The notes below the pieces were generated by a model that was given only the letters and a program-made list of their open reading frames with translations, was not told where the DNA came from and made no database searches. DNA of 64,000 nucleotides from Shewanella sp. 10N.286.48.A6 (GTDB lineage Bacteria > Pseudomonadota > Gammaproteobacteria > Enterobacterales > Shewanellaceae). This document shows, piece by piece, positions 59,605 through 64,000 of the stretch (position 1 is the first letter of the stretch; each line of letters opens with the position of its first letter). Both the position numbers and the translations under genes were made by a program. The stretch covers positions 1-64,000 of the forward strand of contig NZ_MCVI01000010.1 of NCBI RefSeq assembly GCF_002873135.1, in the 5' to 3' direction.

Positions 59605-59961
59605 ATGAATTTAAAAGAAGAACTGCAAGCACTAAACGATAAAGCAGAAAAGTTTCGCCGTAAACTTGCTGCTGCACAAGCCCGCGAAGATAAAGCGGTT
59701 ATCATGCAGTTTAAAAAAGAGATTGCGACAGTAACAAAACGTATTGCAAGTTTAAAAAATCAGCAATCACGTCAATTAAACAAAGCCGGTAAAGATGTAA
59801 AAGAGCTAAAGTTTAGTCGTGCGCTGACCAAAGCGGAACAAGCAGACATGGGTAAATTAAAGAAATCAGTTAAAGGATTAGTGGTAGTACATCCAATGAC
59901 TGCGCTTGGCCGCGAAATGAACATTAAATCTGTAACAGGTTTTGCAGAAGCAAAATTCTAA
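59605..59961 (+). CDS. yibL: Ribosome-associated protein YibL
   Basis: A 118-residue basic protein related to E. coli YibL, a protein found with ribosomes and of poorly known role. The N-terminal half is a Lys/Glu/Ala-rich coiled coil; the C-terminal half carries the diagnostic RALTKAEQADMGKLKKS and VVVHPMTALGREM and GFAEAKF. AAGG precedes the ATG. Confidence 0.93.
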   Translation: MNLKEELQALNDKAEKFRRKLAAAQAREDKAVIMQFKKEIATVTKRIASLKNQQSRQLNKAGKDVKELKFSRALTKAEQADMGKLKKSVKGLVVVHPMTALGREMNIKSVTGFAEAKF

Positions 59962-60047
59962 TCCAGTTTATCCCTATTAGTTATGACGTAAGTCAGTTGC
60001 ATGGATGATGAGACTCAAGGATTGAGCGTTGTCTGAAAGGTTGGTCA

Positions 60048-60662
60048 ATGTCGATTAAATATATCGCCACTTCTAAGTTACCTACGCCTTGGGGCGTATT
60101 TGCAATGCATGGTTTTGAAGATACCGAAACCGGTAAAGAACATGTTGCGCTAACGTTTGGTGAGCTAAATGCTAATGAGCCAATGTTAGGTCGTATTCAC
60201 TCTGAATGTTTAACCGGTGATGCCTTGTTTAGTTTGCGTTGTGATTGTGGTTTTCAGCTGCAAACTGCAATGCAAAATATTGCTGAATTAGGCCAAGGTT
60301 TTATTCTTTATTTAAGACAAGAAGGCCGTGGCATTGGTTTACTGAATAAAATCCGAGCCTACGAACTGCAAGATCAAGGTGCCAATACTGTTGAAGCTAA
60401 CGAACGTTTAGGTTTTGAAGCTGATATGCGTAAGTACGATATGATTGAACCTATGTTGGCTCAAATTGGTGTTAGCAAAGTGAAGTTAATGACCAATAAT
60501 CCACGTAAAGTGAAGGCCATGCAGGCAGTTGGCATTGAAGTGAGCGAAAGAGTTCCATTGCAAGTGGGCAAAAACCGTTACAATGAAGCATATTTAAAAA
60601 CCAAATCAACCGAGTTAGGTCATATGATGACAGAACACCATTTTATTGATGACAATAAATAA
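60048..60662 (+). CDS. ribA: GTP cyclohydrolase II
   Basis: The first enzyme of riboflavin synthesis, opening the imidazole ring of GTP with loss of formate and pyrophosphate. It has 204 residues (E. coli 196). The zinc site is HSECLTGD and LRCDCG near residues 51-66, followed by [10 protein letters not shown] and NPRKVKAM. It is of the monofunctional type without a fused DHBP synthase. No FMN riboswitch is visible in the 86-base gap upstream. It is followed closely by the outer-membrane protein gene. Confidence 0.97.
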   Translation: MSIKYIATSKLPTPWGVFAMHGFEDTETGKEHVALTFGELNANEPMLGRIHSECLTGDALFSLRCDCGFQLQTAMQNIAELGQGFILYLRQEGRGIGLLNKIRAYELQDQGANTVEANERLGFEADMRKYDMIEPMLAQIGVSKVKLMTNNPRKVKAMQAVGIEVSERVPLQVGKNRYNEAYLKTKSTELGHMMTEHHFIDDNK

Positions 60663-60690
60663 CAGTTGACGAAATAGCGTAGATTAAATC

Positions 60691-61557
60691 ATGTTACTGA
60701 GTTGGTTTACTGGTTTTAAAGCAAATCAATTTCCATTATATAAAAGCGCTGTAATAGCTATTGCAGCGCTTTTTGTTGTTCAACCTTGTCAGGCTCAATT
60801 TGATGCTGACAACCCCGATCTTTCCCATTATGCTTTTGCAAATTATATTGGCAGCGGGATTTATCGCGCTTCTGGCCAGAGCGCTGCAGTGGCCAATATT
60901 CCTTTCGCATTTGATATTGAACAGGCCGATGATCACCTGCTGACCCTAAGGTTGCCAGTTTCATTGGGCTTTTTTAATTACTCTTTTAGTGACTTGCCAG
61001 AAGGTGAACTACCCGATGGTGTCGGCACTATGACCATAACCCCAGGGATTGAGTACAAATGGTTTTATGACGAGCAGCTCACCCTAGAAACCTATTTAGA
61101 TTTGGGCTACGGGCATAACTTTTCAAATTCCAGTAATGTGGGGATTTTCTCTACTGGTTTTTCAGCGTTATATGAATTGGCACAACCCAAATATAATCCG
61201 GTGTGGGTTAACCGAATTTATTATGCTGGCTATAAAAGCAGTATCAATGACAGCTCTGATGGCTATTCTGTATTGCAATCTGGCATTGATTTTGGCTTAA
61301 ATCAACGCTGGGATTGGGGTGAGTATACCGTTGAGCCACGCTTGTTTGTAGCGGGGCGCTGGTATTTCGATAAACTTAAGTTTGTTACCCCAGTGCAAGA
61401 AAATGTGCTTACGCAATATTCCTATGAAGTGGGAGTGACATTAGCCTTGTCTAAGCCGTTAGGTTGGGGATGGTTCAGTACAGACCGATTTGGTATGAGT
61501 TATCAAACTGATGGGGAGTTACAGGTGTGGCGATTAATTTTTGAATTCCCTATGTAG
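60691..61557 (+). CDS. Outer-membrane beta-barrel protein of unknown function
   Basis: A 288-residue exported protein: signal peptide ending near CQA at residue 35, then a short linker and about 250 residues of alternating hydrophobic and polar residues with many Tyr, Phe and Trp, typical of a barrel with 8-12 strands. The C-terminus LIFEFPM is close to the usual terminal aromatic. Cys33 in the signal region is not a lipobox because Pro-Cys-Gln-Ala lacks the pattern. No family could be named. It lies 28 bases after ribA and is probably co-transcribed with it by chance. Confidence 0.72.
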   Translation: MLLSWFTGFKANQFPLYKSAVIAIAALFVVQPCQAQFDADNPDLSHYAFANYIGSGIYRASGQSAAVANIPFAFDIEQADDHLLTLRLPVSLGFFNYSFSDLPEGELPDGVGTMTITPGIEYKWFYDEQLTLETYLDLGYGHNFSNSSNVGIFSTGFSALYELAQPKYNPVWVNRIYYAGYKSSINDSSDGYSVLQSGIDFGLNQRWDWGEYTVEPRLFVAGRWYFDKLKFVTPVQENVLTQYSYEVGVTLALSKPLGWGWFSTDRFGMSYQTDGELQVWRLIFEFPM

Positions 61558-61570
61558 TTTCATCGGTTAC

Positions 61571-61610
61571 AAAAAAGCCTGATGGTTTAATTAAACTATC
61601 AGGCTTTTTT
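61571..61610. terminator. Bidirectional terminator, 20-bp stem
   Basis: AAAAAAGCCTGATGGTTTAA is followed immediately by its complement with one G-U pair. It separates the outer-membrane protein gene (plus) from the VF530-type gene (minus). Confidence 0.92.
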
Positions 61611-61675
61611 GTACTATTTACCGAATAAACAGGTAGTTAGAGGTTTGTTTCAGACCGCTTGTTTATCAATGGTGT

Positions 61676-62026
61676 TTATTTGCCCCAAATATCAGCATTA
61701 ACACCTGCAGTGCATTTATTATTTTGCGCTTTGGACACAGGTTTGGCACCCGAGCCTTGATGAGCCTTTGTCGTTGATTTTGCTGCATCATAAACTTTAG
61801 GAGCAGGCAAAGGCAGCTTGTTGGTTTTTAGCCATAAGTATTCAACTTTATCACGGGCCCATTCGGTTTTTCTTAAAAACTTGAGGCTGGATTTAACACT
61901 TGGATTATCTTGAAAACAGCGAATATTAATGCGGCTGCCTAATTCTTCCCAGCCATACTTTTCCACTAATTCAGTGACAATAGTTTCTAATTTAATTCCA
62001 TGAAGAGGATTGTTTGCTTGAGTCAT
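61676..62026 (-). CDS. VF530 (DUF2132) family protein
   Basis: A 116-residue cytoplasmic protein. The first 70 residues carry the VF530-family pattern ([41 protein letters not shown]), a small helical fold reported as DNA-binding-like in the Vibrio fischeri protein. The rest is a basic Ser/Lys/Ala tail of unclear role. No strong ribosome binding site. It stands alone beside the ParA-type gene. Confidence 0.85.
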   Translation of the reverse strand: MTQANNPLHGIKLETIVTELVEKYGWEELGSRINIRCFQDNPSVKSSLKFLRKTEWARDKVEYLWLKTNKLPLPAPKVYDAAKSTTKAHQGSGAKPVSKAQNNKCTAGVNADIWGK

Positions 62027-62140
62027 GTACGCAGCTTAATTTACCAATTTGCCGACATTATAACATTGGCTTGCTGATGACGTTAGTGCTGAAATGTTTC
62101 AGTGCTAAGTTAACCACACTGAAACTTCAGCATATCAGAC

Positions 62141-62806
62141 CTAAAACTCGAAGCTATTATCTGGTGGAATGGCAAAAAGCTCTTCGGCTATGGCGCGAAT
62201 TTCTACTGCTGCTTTACCTTCAGGGTCAATCTCAAGCACTGACGAGCCACTTTCTTCGCTGTCATCATAAATATTACGATTGAAGGTAATGGCATTTAGC
62301 GCTTTTAAGCCAAATGATTGCACTACTTCCTTGGCCTCTAAAATACGCTTAAATTGCGATGGCAGAGCAGGGCATTGACTGACGACTATTGCAGCCACCA
62401 TTTTTGGGTTGACCATTTTACAGGTGCTTAGCATGTCCTCCATGTGTGGAAGCGTTTTTAAATCACGTCTTTTGGGCCTAAGCGGAATGAGTACGTAAGT
62501 GGCGACTGACATCGCTGCGCGCATGGCAAGGTTATCTTGACCACCGCAATCGACAATAACGTATTCAAAGCGCTCATTAAGACTAAGTAAGTCATTACGG
62601 ATTTTGCCGTATAATTGAATGCAATTAATGGGTTTTAAACTGGGGTGTTCATTTCTGGCTTGGATCCAATCTGAGGTGGTTTTTTGCGGGTCACAATCAA
62701 CCATCAATACACTGGCATTGAAGGTTTCGGTTACATATACAGCGAGGTTTTGCGCTAAACAACTTTTGCCACTACCACCTTTTTCGCCGCCGACTAATAT
62801 AATCAT
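62141..62806 (-). CDS. Orphan ParA/MinD-family ATPase
   Basis: A 221-residue P-loop ATPase with the deviant Walker A KGGSGKSC near residue 9 (two lysines), Walker A' DCDPQKTT near residue 39 and Walker B VIVDCGGQDN near residue 83. ParA proteins place plasmids, chromosomes, chemotaxis arrays or other cargo. No parB, minE or other adaptor lies nearby in the window, so the cargo is unknown. AAGGTGA precedes the ATG. It is upstream of the VF530 gene in the same direction. Confidence 0.9.
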   Translation of the reverse strand: MIILVGGEKGGSGKSCLAQNLAVYVTETFNASVLMVDCDPQKTTSDWIQARNEHPSLKPINCIQLYGKIRNDLLSLNERFEYVIVDCGGQDNLAMRAAMSVATYVLIPLRPKRRDLKTLPHMEDMLSTCKMVNPKMVAAIVVSQCPALPSQFKRILEAKEVVQSFGLKALNAITFNRNIYDDSEESGSSVLEIDPEGKAAVEIRAIAEELFAIPPDNSFEF

Positions 62807-62848
62807 AGTATCACCTTAATGTTAAAGATATTGCACTGCTTTAAGCGT

Positions 62849-63151
62849 TTAAAGCAACTGCATGGCAATATGATAACTCTGTGGATTTGACTCAAGGCAA
62901 CGACATACTTGGCCTTTGATGGTATTTTGTTTGTCAGTGTTATGGTTGAAGGTGACTGCGATTAAGTCGCCTAAGGCAAACGGCGCTTTATAGTCGATTA
63001 AAATTCCTTTACGGGCTAAATCGATACAAATGCCAGCATCTTCCTGGGGCTGGCCATTAGCGTCAATCCAATGCAATAAAACTCGCTCGGCTTCCATATC
63101 GACTCTTAAAGAAGCTCTTTTTTCTTCAAACCCTATAGGCTCATTTGACAT
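62849..63151 (-). CDS. PilZ domain protein
   Basis: A 100-residue protein consisting of a PilZ domain. The cyclic-di-GMP motifs are present in part: an arginine pair in KRASLRVDM (RxxxR) and CIDLARKGILID in place of DxSxxG, where the expected Ser is Ala and the first Asp is retained. Reduced or altered binding is possible. It lies 43 bases upstream of the ParA-type gene and is probably co-transcribed, which hints that cyclic-di-GMP could influence the ParA partner; that is inference. Confidence 0.82.
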   Translation of the reverse strand: MSNEPIGFEEKRASLRVDMEAERVLLHWIDANGQPQEDAGICIDLARKGILIDYKAPFALGDLIAVTFNHNTDKQNTIKGQVCRCLESNPQSYHIAMQLL

Positions 63152-63228
63152 AACCTTATCGCTCCCTGTTTGCTTAATCCATCATAAGTATTAGTCATTA
63201 TTAGTGATAGTAATCAACATCGTTAAAA

Positions 63229-63257
63229 AAAGCGATAAGTAAGTCACTTATCGCTTT
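63229..63257 (-). terminator. Terminator after psiE
   Basis: AAAGCGATAAGT and ACTTATCGCTTT form a 12-bp stem with a 5-base loop; the minus strand continues in a T run. Confidence 0.88.
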
Positions 63258-63298
63258 ATTTGTTGATATAAATTAACAAAGGTGTCTACTCTGTGAGC

Positions 63299-63706
63299 TT
63301 AGTCGAAATCTTTGCTTTTAGGGTAGGGCAGTTTCAGTTGTCCCCAGCGAATGACAATGACCGTGGCTGCTAGCACAATCGTTGAAACAGAAATCGCCAG
63401 TATGCGCCAGTCATCCATATCTTTCATATCAAGAATTAAGTAACGGGCCAGTGCCACAATAGCAATATATAGTGGCATGCGGATAGGTAGCTTACCTGAC
63501 TCGAGGTAATTGACCACCATGGCTAAGACTTCAAGATAAATGAAGAGTAGTAGCAAATCGGCAAGTTCTACGGTTCTAATATCGAACATATGCATCACCT
63601 CTTCGCCAATGGCAAAGACGGTCGCAAGAGAAATAATGAAAAGGACGATATGTTCGACGCCTTTAAGGCTTTTAACACCTATTTGGCGGAGTATAGGGAG
63701 TGGCAT
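63299..63706 (-). CDS. psiE: PsiE family membrane protein
   Basis: A 135-residue inner-membrane protein with four hydrophobic segments, matching PsiE of E. coli (phosphate-starvation-inducible, function not established). Conserved features are IVLFIISLATV, the acidic FIYLEVLAMVVNYLESGKLPIRMPLYIAIVAL region and ILDMKDM. It is followed by a good terminator. No Pho box could be read in the upstream region by eye. Confidence 0.88.
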   Translation of the reverse strand: MPLPILRQIGVKSLKGVEHIVLFIISLATVFAIGEEVMHMFDIRTVELADLLLLFIYLEVLAMVVNYLESGKLPIRMPLYIAIVALARYLILDMKDMDDWRILAISVSTIVLAATVIVIRWGQLKLPYPKSKDFD

Positions 63707-63860
63707 GATTATTACATCTCTTATTATAAATTTGATTGATAATTCAGTATATTCTGCTAAATGGAATAATACTGAGTGATCTAGTTCAAATAATATAAAT
63801 TTATCCCAATATCATCACTATTTAGCAGTGCCATTGAAGGCTAAAGAACTGCAGATACAA

Positions 63861-63886
63861 AAAAGCCGCCATAAAAGGCGGCTTTT
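63861..63886 (-). terminator. Terminator of the partial right-edge gene
   Basis: AAAAGCCGCC and GGCGGCTTTT with a 6-base loop; the minus strand continues in a T run. It lies 15 bases after the stop of the partial gene. Confidence 0.88.
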
Positions 63887-63900
63887 GGCGTTAATTGAAA

Positions 63901-64000
63901 TTAGCGTTTTAAGCCTTCATTTAATAAAGGACGCATAATTTTAACTAACTCGGAAGTCACTTTAGGAGAACCTGCAACAATATTACCTGAAGTCATATAG
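63901..64000 (-). CDS. 3' end of an unidentified gene, cut by the window edge
   Basis: The last 32 codons of a minus-strand gene, reading into the window from the right and ending in a stop at 63901-63903. The product ends in TSELVKIMRPLLNEGLKR. This is too short to name. A strong terminator follows, confirming it as the end of a transcription unit. Confidence 0.7.
   Translation of the reverse strand, partial: YMTSGNIVAGSPKVTSELVKIMRPLLNEGLKR

Noticed and set aside
59964..60047. FMN riboswitch before ribA
   Set aside because: The gap is only 86 bases and lacks the conserved multi-helix pattern.

Overview
The window looks like a chromosomal segment of a gammaproteobacterium, most probably Shewanella or a close relative in the Alteromonadales. 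This is inferred from gene content and order, not from a database search. Supporting points are the yfbV-ackA-pta block, the pflA-pflB/focA anaerobic formate block, the smc-zipA-ligA order (as in Pseudomonas and relatives), cysK and cysZ close by, yeeZ, ybcJ, sbcDC, nrdDG, yibL, ribA, ygjP and psiE homologues, and a moderately AT-rich sequence. No rRNA, tRNA, CRISPR array or intact insertion sequence was seen.

Layout. 1-4.7 kb: the 3' part of hrpA, a possible 26-residue acidic peptide gene and a small lipoprotein. 5.5-16 kb: fermentation and anaerobic carbon metabolism, with ackA-pta, yfbV, pflB-pflA, focA (divergent from pflB here) and a YfcC-type carrier. 16-20 kb: an O-methyltransferase-like protein, cysK and a FabH-like condensing enzyme resembling Pseudomonas PA3286. 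20-30.4 kb: a DUF5916 outer-membrane protein, cysZ, smc, zipA and ligA. 30.4-36.7 kb: a YfeZ-like membrane protein, an HD-GYP protein, yeeZ, ybcJ, an RraB-like protein, a large NERD protein with two kinase-like domains that seem catalytically dead, and a GNAT acetyltransferase.

36.7-42.7 kb is a gene graveyard and accessory segment. It holds a truncated isomerase, a decayed outer-membrane protein, an intact secreted subtilase, a lipoprotein gene broken by one base, a decayed partial copy of an SLC13 transporter gene with its leader, an unexplained 86-bp dyad and a small secreted protein. 42.7-50.3 kb holds the intact SLC13 transporter, a YfcA-type permease and sbcDC. 50.6-56.3 kb holds a MepM-type endopeptidase, an HNH nuclease, YgjP, a DUF3010 protein, a DEAD-box helicase and an RssA-type patatin. 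56.3-59.5 kb is the nrdD-nrdG anaerobic ribonucleotide reductase locus, with a clear FNR-type palindrome, paired NrdR boxes and a 23-bp tandem repeat upstream. 59.6-64 kb holds yibL, ribA, an outer-membrane protein, a VF530-family protein, an orphan ParA ATPase, a PilZ protein, psiE and a partial gene.

How it fits together. Pyruvate formate-lyase and its activase, the formate channel, Pta-AckA and the anaerobic reductase form a coherent anaerobic set. SMC, ZipA, LigA, SbcCD and HrpA are chromosome and RNA housekeeping. The best leads for new biology are the NERD-double-pseudokinase protein, the small acidic peptide gene, the subtilase/broken-lipoprotein pair and the 23-bp repeat array before nrdD.
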